A stretch of 12,899 nt of DNA from CAYOFK01 sp964403185 (GCA_964403185.1 CAYOFK010000087.1:1-12899); one strand, 5' to 3'; positions 1 to 7,314 are shown, counted from the first letter of the stretch. Notes: generated by a model from the sequence alone, not told the origin. Program-made: numbers and translations.

Positions 1-71
1 AACATTTTTTATCAGTCCTGTAAACCGGGATTGTGAAATAGAATTCGTTTCTTTTCGGAAGGCCGTTTAGT

Positions 72-170
72 ACATCCGCTAAGCGCTTTTGAACATCCGC
101 TAAGCGCTTTTGAAGCGCTAAGCGGTTTGATTTGAAACGCTAAGCGGTTTGATTTGAAGCACTAAGCGGG
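72..170. repeat. Iteron-like tandem repeat array with CGCTAAGCG core
   Basis: Two identical 21-bp units (72-92, 93-113) are followed by two 22-bp units (114-135, 136-157) that differ at one base, and by a degenerate partial fifth copy (158-170). The core CGCTAAGCG occurs exactly at 77-85, 98-106, 116-124 and 138-146, and as CACTAAGCG at 160-168. Each core is followed by a variant of GCTTTTGA or GGTTTGA. The core is itself a short inverted repeat (CGCT-A-AGCG). A 7-bp stem (AGCGCTT, 103-109, with AAGCGCT, 113-119) spans units two and three. Core starts are 21, 18, 22 and 22 bp apart, mostly close to two helical turns. No reading frame uses the array. The function is unknown: it could be a protein-binding array or a decaying intergenic repeat. 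Confidence 0.85.
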
Positions 171-205
171 CCGACGGGGTGGTATGATTACGGGGGCAGA
201 TTGCA

Positions 206-296
206 GCCGGGTCTGATTGCCGGCCGCATCCAGCCCCAACCGGGGCGGAAGGTAATAGCCCCGGGCCTCGCCCGGGGTATCACGGGGACCCGTGAT
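206..296. repeat. GC-rich multi-hairpin intergenic element (REP-like)
   Basis: This is a GC-rich block in otherwise moderate-GC DNA. It holds successive perfect inverted repeats: GCCGG/CCGGC (206-210 with 220-224), GCCCC/GGGGC with a 4-nt loop (233-237 with 242-246), CCCCGGGC/GCCCGGGG with loop CTC (259-266 with 270-277), and ATCACGGG/CCCGTGAT around GA (279-286 with 289-296). An alternative pairing joins CCGGGGC (240-246) to GCCCCGG (258-264). It lies 12 bp past the stop of the minus-strand DUF3127 gene. It might stop or stabilise that transcript, but no T-run follows any hairpin on the minus strand, so it is not a canonical terminator. From memory, similar strings of GGGGC and CCCGGGC hairpins are scattered between genes in Bacteroidota genomes. 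That family assignment is inference. Confidence 0.6.
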
Positions 297-308
297 GCCG
301 GATAAATC

Positions 309-674
309 TTAAAACGGTAAATCGTCCTCTTCAGATTCTTCCGGCATATCAGAAGCATCCGGGAAGGAAGGGTCGCTTTGCGCAGCGGTTTGTGATGATA
401 TCTTTTCAACCCTCCAGGCTCCCAGATTATTGAAATAATTCACTTTCCCATCACGCTCCCAACGATTGCCGCGGATATTGAATGTCACCTTTACCTCATC
501 ATTGATCCGGAAATCATCAATCAGGTTACACCGGTCCTGGGTGAGCTGAAATTTTACATAGTCGGTAAATGCATTCTCCGTTTTCTCAACCACAAACTCC
601 CTTTTCCTGAAGTTGTCATTCACTACAACAATCTCAAATACTTCAATAAGTTTTCCGGTAATTTCAAATGCCAT
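309..674 (-). CDS. DUF3127-family protein, SSB-like, with acidic DDLPF C-terminus
   Basis: The 121-residue protein matches my recollection of the DUF3127 family of small Bacteroidota proteins, suspected to have an OB-fold and bind single-stranded DNA. Residues 1-90 form a compact beta-rich domain starting MAFEITGKLIEVFE, with a conserved-looking segment NIRGNRWERDGKVNYFNNLGAWRVEK. Residues 92-121 are a polar, probably disordered tail ending EESEEDDLPF. This tip matches the acidic Asp-Asp-X-Pro-Phe peptide by which bacterial SSB recruits RecO, PriA, Exo I and others. There is no signal peptide, so it is cytoplasmic. It is the last gene of the minus-strand run below recA, 38 bp after the FKBP gene. 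The start ATG at 674 is the only plausible one. The family call is fairly sure. The SSB-partner role is inferred from the tail alone. Confidence 0.85.
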   Translation of the reverse strand: MAFEITGKLIEVFEIVVVNDNFRKREFVVEKTENAFTDYVKFQLTQDRCNLIDDFRINDEVKVTFNIRGNRWERDGKVNYFNNLGAWRVEKISSQTAAQSDPSFPDASDMPEESEEDDLPF

Positions 675-712
675 GACACCAAAATATTAGATTTCTTATT
701 TTCAGGATGTGT

Positions 713-1414
713 TCAATCAATACCAAGGAGTTCCACATCGAAGATCAGGGCAGAAAACGGAACAATGGGACTGCCCTGCCTGTATTCTGTGCCGTAGGCA
801 AGATCATAGGGTATAAACAACCGCCATTTTGACCCAACATTCATCAATTGCAAGGCTTCTGTCCAACCTCTGATAACCTGAGTTACAGGGAATGATACCG
901 GTTCGCCTTCGGGAGTCTCTTCAAATACCTTCCCATCAATAAACCATCCTTTATAATACACCTTCACAACATCTGTAGCCGATGGTTTTGGCCCGGATCC
1001 TTCCTTCAATACAGAGTACTGCAATCCGCTCGGCAACACCACCACGCCTTCTTTTGATTTATTTTCCTCCAGGAATTTTTCGCCATCAGCTTTGTTGCCG
1101 TCATATTGTTCCGACAATTGTTGTTCCTGGATTTTCGTAAAATAGGCCCTCAGGATCATTTCTGCTTCCTGTGCATCAATTAAAAACTCCTTTTCAAGAT
1201 TTAAGTCCTCAAAGGCTTTTGCAATCAGCCACGGATTCAGTGAATCCAGTCCGTCCCTGGAAAGATTTTGTGCATACAGCACACCCAGGCTGTAGCTAAT
1301 GCTATCGATCTGGCTATCCAGTTTCAGATCCTGAACCGTACTCTGGCCACAGGAAGACATCGTTATGAGGTTTATGAAAACTATTAATGCTACGATTCGA
1401 TTTTTCATGCTCAT
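713..1414 (-). CDS. FKBP-type peptidyl-prolyl cis-trans isomerase, probable lipoprotein
   Basis: The 233-residue protein isomerises X-Pro bonds during protein folding, probably in the periplasm or on a membrane surface. The N-terminus (MSMKNRIVALIVFINLITMS then SCGQ) is a hydrophobic signal ending at a Cys in a relaxed lipobox. The ATG at 1408 is an equally good start and would drop two residues. Residues about 35-120 are the helical FKBP N-terminal dimerisation region (SYSLGVLYAQNL). The FKBP domain covers about 125-233, with typical pocket positions: Tyr153/Tyr154 in VYYKGW, Phe164, Val-Ile then Trp184 in QVIRGW, Tyr207 in LAYG, and the closing IFDVELL strand. The usual Asp after the pocket Phe is Glu165 here. 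The architecture is like Mip/FkpA. The gene lies 166 bp downstream of the S9 peptidase and 38 bp before DUF3127. Natural substrates are unknown. Confidence 0.92.
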   Translation of the reverse strand: MSMKNRIVALIVFINLITMSSCGQSTVQDLKLDSQIDSISYSLGVLYAQNLSRDGLDSLNPWLIAKAFEDLNLEKEFLIDAQEAEMILRAYFTKIQEQQLSEQYDGNKADGEKFLEENKSKEGVVVLPSGLQYSVLKEGSGPKPSATDVVKVYYKGWFIDGKVFEETPEGEPVSFPVTQVIRGWTEALQLMNVGSKWRLFIPYDLAYGTEYRQGSPIVPFSALIFDVELLGID

Positions 1415-1580
1415 TGAAATTAATCATTAATATTTTTTTTCTCTGTTAAAGCAGACATCCTGCTCAAACAGATCTATTGCTTTTTCAAAATTTGGCTGTG
1501 AAATTAATACAATTCCTGGTTCATACCAATTTTCTCCGGGCCATGCCCCGGCAGGATATGTATCCGGTAAGCTAAATGAT

Positions 1581-3674
1581 CTACTTTAACCAGGTGTCGA
1601 GCCAACTAAAAAATTCACGCTGCCAGAGAATTGCATTCTGTGGTTTTAAAATAAAATGTGATTCTTCAGGGAAGAACAACAGCCTGGCGGGAATGCCTCT
1701 CAATCTGGCTGCGTTAAAGGCCTGCAGGCTCTCTGTGTAGGGTACCCTCAGGTCATTGGCAGCGGTAATGATCATGATGGGTGTATCCCAGTTCTGAACA
1801 TACTTGTGTGGGGATGTGGCATAGGAAGCCTGTGCAACTTTATTGTTCAGATCCCAGTAAGGGCCTCCCATATCATGATCAACAAAAAAGGTTTCTTCCG
1901 TGGCTGCAAACATGCTTTCAAAATTATAAATCCCACAGTGTGAAATAAAGACTTTGAACCGTTTATTATGATTTCCGGCAAGCCAGAATACTGACAATCC
2001 GCCATAACTGGCCCCCACAGCCCCAAGACGGTTTGCGTCAATGAATGGTTCTTTGGCCAGGGCGTCAATGGCGCTGAGATAATCTTTCATATTTTGCCCG
2101 CCATAATCACCCGAGATCTGTGCATTCCATTCCTGACCAAACGTAGGCAATCCCCGTCTGTTTGGAGCCACAACAATATAATCATTGGCAACCATCATCT
2201 GAAAATTCCAGCGGTAACTGAAAAACTGACTGACCGCGCTCTGGGGGCCCCCCTGGCAATACAATAATGCCGGGTATTGCTTGCTTTCATCAAATCCCGG
2301 AGGGTAAATGACCCAGACCAGCATATCCTTCCCATCAGTGGTTTTTATCCAACGTTTTTCAATCCTCCCCATTTCAATAGTGTCATAAACATGCTTATTC
2401 AGGAAACTCAGTTGTGTTTCATCCCCACTGGCCGTGTTGACCTTAAATATCTCCGGGGCCATCGCCATGGTCATTTTTGAACCATACAGGGTTTCTCCGG
2501 CAGGGATCAGTTGGGTATAGTTGTGATCCCCGCTTGTGATCTGCCTGATCTCCCCGGTTTCCACCTGTATTTCATACAACTGGTAAGTTGCACGGACTCC
2601 ACTGATAAAAAAGATCTTGTTCCCGTCTGCCGACCAGTTCAGTGACCCTGCATTCTGGTCGAAATCTTCCGTGAGGTATTGTTTTTCACCGCTTTCCAGG
2701 TTCTGAATAAACAGCCGGTCCTTATCGGCCTCATACCCCGGAGTTTCCATACTCTGGTATGCCACAAATCTGCCATCCGGCGAAAAAACAGGATATTTTT
2801 CATAGCCTGGCATGCCTTTCGTGATGTTCACAGTGGTTCCTTTCTCCAGATCGTATAAATAAATATCCGAATTGGTACTCACTGCATACTCTGCCCCTTT
2901 TAATTTTTTGCATGTATAGGCGATGTAATTTCCACCGGGGCTCCAATTCATTTCTGAATCATCAAAATACGGAGAAAGTGGGGCATCAAAAGGCTCTCCA
3001 TCCATGATATCCTTCCCGTCTCCCATGGCGCCGTTGTTGTAGCTTGCAACAAAGATATGGCTGTAAGCCCCGTCTTCCCAATGGTTCCAATGCCTGTACA
3101 TCAGGTCTGTAATGATGCGAACATTGGTTCCCGGAAGGTCCGGGTATATTTCCAACGGAGTTGGATCCATCTGAACGTCCTGGGTATAAAGAATCCTGCT
3201 TCCGTCAGGTGAAAAATCAAAACTGTTAATAGCCCCATCTGTTTCCGAAACCTGCACCTTGTTTGTTCCGTCTGCATTCATTTCCCATATCTGAACATCT
3301 CCGGATCCGGAGGATAAAAATCCGATACGGTTGTTGCCGGGTACCCATCGCGGATGGAATCCTCCCTCGGTGGTCAGTTGAACCATCTCTCCTCCTTCTG
3401 CAGGCATGGCATAAATATTAGTCAGGCTTTTGTTGGTCTTTACGTCATACTTTGTAATGGTAAAGGCAAGCGTAGAAGCGTCTTCCGATAGTTGAATACC
3501 GCCCAGGCGGTTGAACTTCCATAAAATTCCGGCAGTCATTCTGCCTCCGGCAATTTCTTCCGGGGTCAATTCATTCGTAAAATCAGGCACTGTTCCGGCG
3601 GTTTGCTCAGTTCCGTTTTGAGTGCATGCCCCTAACAGTAATCCTAAAAGGGAAAACAGAATAAGATTTTTCAT
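1581..3674 (-). CDS. S9 family dipeptidyl-peptidase, DPP5-like lipoprotein
   Basis: The 697-residue exported serine peptidase probably releases dipeptides from peptide N-termini in the periplasm. The N-terminus MKNLILFSLLGLLLGAC is a textbook lipoprotein signal, with lipobox LGAC and lipidated Cys17. Residues about 50-420 form a beta-propeller with PD40-type repeats (FSPDGSRILY near 153, WSPGGNYIAY near 243, FSPDGRFVAY near 297, WSADGNKIFF near 347) and the motif YRHWNHWEDG at about 193-202, which I associate with DPP5 enzymes. The C-terminal alpha/beta hydrolase has nucleophile Ser556 in GASYGG, Asp641 in NDLRVP and His673 in EESHF. As I recall, the Ser-Asp-His spacing (85, 32) equals that reported for Porphyromonas gingivalis DPP5. 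DPP5 prefers hydrophobic residues at P1. The gene starts 58 bp after recA ends and may share its transcript. The other possible name is a generic S9C acylaminoacyl-type peptidase. Confidence 0.93.
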   Translation of the reverse strand: MKNLILFSLLGLLLGACTQNGTEQTAGTVPDFTNELTPEEIAGGRMTAGILWKFNRLGGIQLSEDASTLAFTITKYDVKTNKSLTNIYAMPAEGGEMVQLTTEGGFHPRWVPGNNRIGFLSSGSGDVQIWEMNADGTNKVQVSETDGAINSFDFSPDGSRILYTQDVQMDPTPLEIYPDLPGTNVRIITDLMYRHWNHWEDGAYSHIFVASYNNGAMGDGKDIMDGEPFDAPLSPYFDDSEMNWSPGGNYIAYTCKKLKGAEYAVSTNSDIYLYDLEKGTTVNITKGMPGYEKYPVFSPDGRFVAYQSMETPGYEADKDRLFIQNLESGEKQYLTEDFDQNAGSLNWSADGNKIFFISGVRATYQLYEIQVETGEIRQITSGDHNYTQLIPAGETLYGSKMTMAMAPEIFKVNTASGDETQLSFLNKHVYDTIEMGRIEKRWIKTTDGKDMLVWVIYPPGFDESKQYPALLYCQGGPQSAVSQFFSYRWNFQMMVANDYIVVAPNRRGLPTFGQEWNAQISGDYGGQNMKDYLSAIDALAKEPFIDANRLGAVGASYGGLSVFWLAGNHNKRFKVFISHCGIYNFESMFAATEETFFVDHDMGGPYWDLNNKVAQASYATSPHKYVQNWDTPIMIITAANDLRVPYTESLQAFNAARLRGIPARLLFFPEESHFILKPQNAILWQREFFSWLDTWLK

Positions 3675-3732
3675 TTTTGATTTTTGATTTTCGAACCTGA
3701 TGCTTCGGATGGGGTTTCCTTCAACATTTGAA

Positions 3733-4737
3733 CTATACGGATGCCTCCATGATCTTTGCTTTCAACTCTTCCCGCAATTCCGGGTTATCATCGAGTAGTT
3801 GTTTTACTCCCTCCCGTCCCTGGCCTAATTTTGTATCCCCGTAACTGAACCAGGAACCGCTTTTATTTATGATCTCCAGATCCACACCCAGATCAATGAT
3901 CTCACCGGTCACCGAGATGCCCTCCCCATAAATAATATCAAACTCCGACTTTCTGAATGGTGGCGCCAGTTTGTTTTTCACAACTTTTACGCGGGTTCTG
4001 TTTCCTTTTACTTCGTCGCCGTCCTTGATCTGACCGATGCGCCGGATATCGAGCCTCACCGATGAATAAAACTTAAGGGCATTGCCCCCGGTGGTGGTCT
4101 CCGGGTTCCCGAACATGACTCCGATTTTCTCCCTTAACTGGTTGATAAACATGCAGGTAGTATTGGTTTTGCTGATGTTTGCCGTGAGTTTCCTGAGAGC
4201 CTGTGACATCAACCGGGCCTGTAATCCCACGTTCGCATCACCCATTTCCCCTTCAATTTCAGCCCTTGGGGTGAGAGCGGCTACTGAATCGATAACTACA
4301 ATATCGACGGCGCCGGACCGGATCAGGTGATCGGTAATTTCAAGAGCCTGCTCTCCGTTATCCGGCTGGGAGATCAATAAATTTTCAATATCTACCCCCA
4401 GTCTTTCAGCATAATACTTGTCAAAAGCATGTTCAGCATCTATAAAAGCAGCGATTCCTTGAGCACGTTGTGCCTCCGCAATGGCATGCAGGGCAAGGGT
4501 GGTTTTTCCCGATGCCTCGGGTCCATAGATCTCAACGACCCTTCCGCGGGGATATCCCCCGATACCCAATGCAATGTCAAGGGTCAATGATCCCGAAGGA
4601 AAAAATGGCACACTTTCGCGGGGCTGGTCTCCCAATTTCATTATGGCTCCTCTCCCATATCCCTTTTCTATTTTATCCATGGTCAATTGGAGTGCTTTTA
4701 ATTTCTCCTTACTGATTTCATTCCTTTCCTCATCCAT
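3733..4737 (-). CDS. Recombinase RecA
   Basis: The 334-residue RecA forms ATP-dependent filaments on single-stranded DNA, drives strand exchange and acts as co-protease in SOS induction. Visible elements are the N-terminal helix (residues 1-35), Walker A GPEASGKT at 72-79, catalytic Glu102 in FIDAEHAFD, Walker B VVIDSVAAL at about 147-155, the L1 region with EGEMGD, the MAW-like segment INQLREKIG, and L2 with the near-invariant run VMFGNPETTTGGNALKFY. The protein ends LREELKAKIMEASV soon after the core, so the long acidic tail of Escherichia coli RecA (352 residues) is missing. The start ATG at 4737 gives the standard N-terminus MDEERNEISKEKLKAL. It heads a minus-strand run leading to the DPP5-like, FKBP and DUF3127 genes. 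A perfect palindrome 18 bp upstream of the start could be its operator. Confidence 0.99.
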   Translation of the reverse strand: MDEERNEISKEKLKALQLTMDKIEKGYGRGAIMKLGDQPRESVPFFPSGSLTLDIALGIGGYPRGRVVEIYGPEASGKTTLALHAIAEAQRAQGIAAFIDAEHAFDKYYAERLGVDIENLLISQPDNGEQALEITDHLIRSGAVDIVVIDSVAALTPRAEIEGEMGDANVGLQARLMSQALRKLTANISKTNTTCMFINQLREKIGVMFGNPETTTGGNALKFYSSVRLDIRRIGQIKDGDEVKGNRTRVKVVKNKLAPPFRKSEFDIIYGEGISVTGEIIDLGVDLEIINKSGSWFSYGDTKLGQGREGVKQLLDDNPELREELKAKIMEASV

Positions 4738-4754
4738 ATATAATCGTTTATTAA

Positions 4755-4769
4755 TTACAAATTTTGTAA
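4755..4769. promoter_or_regulatory. Palindrome upstream of recA, candidate operator
   Basis: TTACAAA-T-TTTGTAA is a perfect 7-bp inverted repeat around one central base. It ends 18 bp before the recA start codon, inside the 288-bp divergent gap between recA and the SPOR gene. The position suits a repressor site over the recA promoter or start, for instance a LexA-type SOS box, but I do not know an established Bacteroidota LexA consensus that it matches. A half-site TTACAAA recurs at 4960-4966, ahead of the divergent gene. I found no clear TTTG/TAnnTTTG promoter pair around it. AT-rich palindromes also arise by chance, so confidence is modest. Confidence 0.4.
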
Positions 4770-5025
4770 AGGTTAAAACCGGTTATTCTTCGCCCGGGAT
4801 TTGTTTAGCGTGATCTTTAGTATTAATTTCCTTTTTGAGAATTTAGGTAAATTTACGAAGTTTACATCAATATTTCAGAATACCATTCATAACTTTTCAG
4901 GATTATATGAACATCATGCTGTTATGACAAAAATGATAAACACGGGGACCGTTGAAAGTTTACAAAATTCTGTTTCTGTTTTTCCGATGCCCCGGATCAC
5001 TCACCTCCAAAAACCTGGTAATGCA

Positions 5026-7314
5026 ATGAAAAAGGAAATGTTTGTGTTCCTGATTTTTCTGACTTTTCTGTTTTGGCATGTACCTGTTATCGCTCAGGAA
5101 CCACCTTTATCTGAAAAGGAACTTGAAACCGGTGCAATTGAAAATTTTATAGCAAAACAATACGAAAAGGCCCTGGGTTATATCGATCAGCTTCTGGACC
5201 TGTATCCTAAAGATCCAAAGTTCAACTACTATTCAGGCGCTTGTCTTGTTGAAATTGGCCGGAATTATAATACTGCCATTTACCAGTTGAAGATGGCATC
5301 TCTTGGGGATGTGCCCGATGATGTTTCCTTCTATATTGGCCGTGCCTACTATCATACCGGGAATAGTGCCCAGGCTGCCAAATACTACAACCGGTTTGAG
5401 AATAACAGCTCCAGGGAATTGCAGCGACGACTGGAGTTTGTAAAATGGAAAGACTTCAATTCCTCAGATACCGGATCACCGGTTGAACTCAAACCAAAAA
5501 ATAAAGTTGCCGGTGGGGGCAAACCTGGTTATGATCAATATATCTCAGACGCACTGATCCTCCAGGACCGGGCAGACTCAGCACGGCTGGCTGCCGGTAA
5601 ACTCCGTGCACAACGCAGTTCAAACAACCCGGGAGAAGACCCTTCAGCACTTAACAGGAAGATACAACAGCTTGATGACCAGGCGAATGAATGGCAGCTT
5701 GAAGCGAATGACAGTTATCTTCAGGCCCGTGAAATTGAGAAAACAGGATCGCTAAGTGGCTTTAAGTTGCCGGGAGATAAAGTAAGCTACCGGCCTGGTG
5801 ATCCTGTTCCCGGCCGTAGTGGAAATCCTTATATCGAACAGGTATCTGATGCTTTTTATAAACAAAAGGAGATCAGAAAGATCCTTAGAATCTCCGATAT
5901 AACAAGACTTACAGAACTTGATGATTTAAACAAACCGGGCAACCGGATGATGAAAGATGCCTTCCAAATGGAGCGGGAAAAAGCCCGCCAGGAAGTTGTG
6001 GCCAGCGCTGCCGGAAGCAGCTCTGAAACAAACAAAGCTCTTGCCAAAATTGAAAAGCTGGAATATAAGATCTCTGAAAAAAAACTTAAAGCCTTCCGGG
6101 ATTATAAGTTTGTAAATGACGGCAAATACGCCGTATATGATGGCACGCTTGAAAAGATCCTTGTAAACCAGGATATTGATAATTACCGTGTCATTCATGG
6201 GTATTACCAGGATGCCCAAACAAGTTATAACAGAGCCCTGAAAGCCAGGGAAATTGCCGAATCAACAACAAATCCCGAAAAACAATTAGACAAATTCGGA
6301 GAATCCAATGCCTATGAACTGGTTGCCCTGTATAATCAAAAACAGGCTTTGGGCACCTTCGCAGGTATTGTTAACACCAGGGCGGCTACACTCCCGTCTG
6401 AACCAGTCGCACAGCAGCCGGTTGCTGTAAGGGAATCACCTCCGGTTGAACCACCCCAATCCAAAACCGCAGTGCCTCTGCCGGTACAGGAACAAACTGA
6501 GACAGGTATTTCGAAAAACAATACAGAAGTCCGGAAGAAAGAGGATCAACCGATTGCAGCAAAAATAAAAGAAGAGCCCGCACCCCCGGCAAAAAAACCT
6601 CCACCGGAAATGGCTATATCTGAAGAAAAGGATCCTCCCCCGGAGCATTTTAATGAATTTGCAATTTTGCCAACGCCGGATTACAATAAAATGCTGCCCA
6701 TTCCATTCGATGAAGAACTCCCCCATGGAGTCATCTATAAGATCCAGCTTGCAGCCTTCAGAAGCACAAAGCCGCAATCGTTCTTTAAGGGAATAGAGCC
6801 CATTACGGCTGAGCATATCCAGTATGCCATACGTTATTATGCCGGGAAATTCTCGTTTTATAACGACACAAAGGAGGCTCTGAAAAAAGTGAAAAAGAAG
6901 GGATTCAGGGATGCCTTTATCGTTGCCTATGTAAATGGATACCGCAGTTCACCGGATAAAGCACGGAACCTGGAGAATAAACTGATGTCCACAGTAGCAG
7001 GCCAAACACAAGCCCTGAATACCCTGATGCCGGAATTTCCTTCCGGAAATGGCATTGTTTTTAAACTGCAAATTGGCGTTTTTAGTAAAAAATTGTCCCC
7101 CGATATGCTGCGGACATACGAAAACTATGCCGGCACTAAAAAAATCATCTTCACCACCAATAATAAAGGACTCTTTATCTATACAATTGGAAATTTTAGT
7201 AACTTTGAAGATGCCGGTGCATTTAATGTCGAATTGAAGGGTTATGGTTTTAAAGATGCATTTGTAGTTGCATATAAAAACGGCCAACGGATCCCTTTAA
7301 GTGAAGCCAGATAA
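5026..7314 (+). CDS. Secreted TPR protein with two C-terminal SPOR-like domains
   Basis: The 762-residue envelope protein starts MKKEMFVFLIFLTFLFWHVP, a signal peptide cleaved near VIAQ. The reading frame is open upstream to 4801, but that extension has no signal character, so the ATG at 5026 is chosen. Residues about 30-130 are TPR-like (AKQYEKALGYIDQLLDLYPKD, FYIGRAYYHTGNSAQAAKYY). Residues about 160-450 are charged and helical, probably coiled coil. Residues about 455-550 are a Pro/Glu/Lys-rich flexible linker. Two related SPOR-like modules follow, at about 568-642 (VIYKIQLAAFRS to GFRDAFIVAYVNGYR) and about 676-755 (IVFKLQIGVFSK to GFKDAFVVAYKNGQR). SPOR domains bind glycan strands stripped of stem peptides, so a cell-wall or division-site role is likely but unproven. 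No enzymatic domain is seen. The gene is 30 bp before clpS and may be co-transcribed with it. Confidence 0.85.
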   Translation: MKKEMFVFLIFLTFLFWHVPVIAQEPPLSEKELETGAIENFIAKQYEKALGYIDQLLDLYPKDPKFNYYSGACLVEIGRNYNTAIYQLKMASLGDVPDDVSFYIGRAYYHTGNSAQAAKYYNRFENNSSRELQRRLEFVKWKDFNSSDTGSPVELKPKNKVAGGGKPGYDQYISDALILQDRADSARLAAGKLRAQRSSNNPGEDPSALNRKIQQLDDQANEWQLEANDSYLQAREIEKTGSLSGFKLPGDKVSYRPGDPVPGRSGNPYIEQVSDAFYKQKEIRKILRISDITRLTELDDLNKPGNRMMKDAFQMEREKARQEVVASAAGSSSETNKALAKIEKLEYKISEKKLKAFRDYKFVNDGKYAVYDGTLEKILVNQDIDNYRVIHGYYQDAQTSYNRALKAREIAESTTNPEKQLDKFGESNAYELVALYNQKQALGTFAGIVNTRAATLPSEPVAQQPVAVRESPPVEPPQSKTAVPLPVQEQTETGISKNNTEVRKKEDQPIAAKIKEEPAPPAKKPPPEMAISEEKDPPPEHFNEFAILPTPDYNKMLPIPFDEELPHGVIYKIQLAAFRSTKPQSFFKGIEPITAEHIQYAIRYYAGKFSFYNDTKEALKKVKKKGFRDAFIVAYVNGYRSSPDKARNLENKLMSTVAGQTQALNTLMPEFPSGNGIVFKLQIGVFSKKLSPDMLRTYENYAGTKKIIFTTNNKGLFIYTIGNFSNFEDAGAFNVELKGYGFKDAFVVAYKNGQRIPLSEAR

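Noticed and set aside
72..170. CRISPR array
   Set aside because: Units are directly adjacent with no unique spacers of about 30 bp, and no cas gene is present.
188..409. 73-residue minus-strand frame over the hairpin cluster
   Set aside because: It is rich in Arg, Pro and Gly only because it reads through GC-rich palindromes, and it overlaps the end of the DUF3127 gene in another frame.
1419..1431. ATTAATCATTAAT palindrome next to the FKBP start
   Set aside because: ATTAAT is self-complementary and the region is very AT-rich, so this is likely by chance. It would also sit over the translation start region without a promoter in view.
1536..1551. Terminator for the DPP5-like gene
   Set aside because: CCGGG/CCCGG gives only a 5-bp stem with a 6-nt loop, and on the minus strand it is followed by AGAAAATTGG, not a T-run.
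4890..4897. Promoter -7 box TAACTTTT for the SPOR gene
   Set aside because: It is one base from the Bacteroidota TAnnTTTG consensus, but there is no matching -33 TTTG at the right distance. One near-match in AT-rich DNA is not enough.
4801..5025. 75-codon upstream extension of the SPOR gene starting at TTG
   Set aside because: It would bury the signal peptide inside the protein, and its residues look like translated intergenic DNA. The ATG at 5026 gives a proper signal sequence.
6436..6816. 126-residue minus-strand frame
   Set aside because: It is antisense to the Pro-rich linker and first SPOR-like domain, and its Cys/Phe/Arg-rich composition has no recognisable fold.
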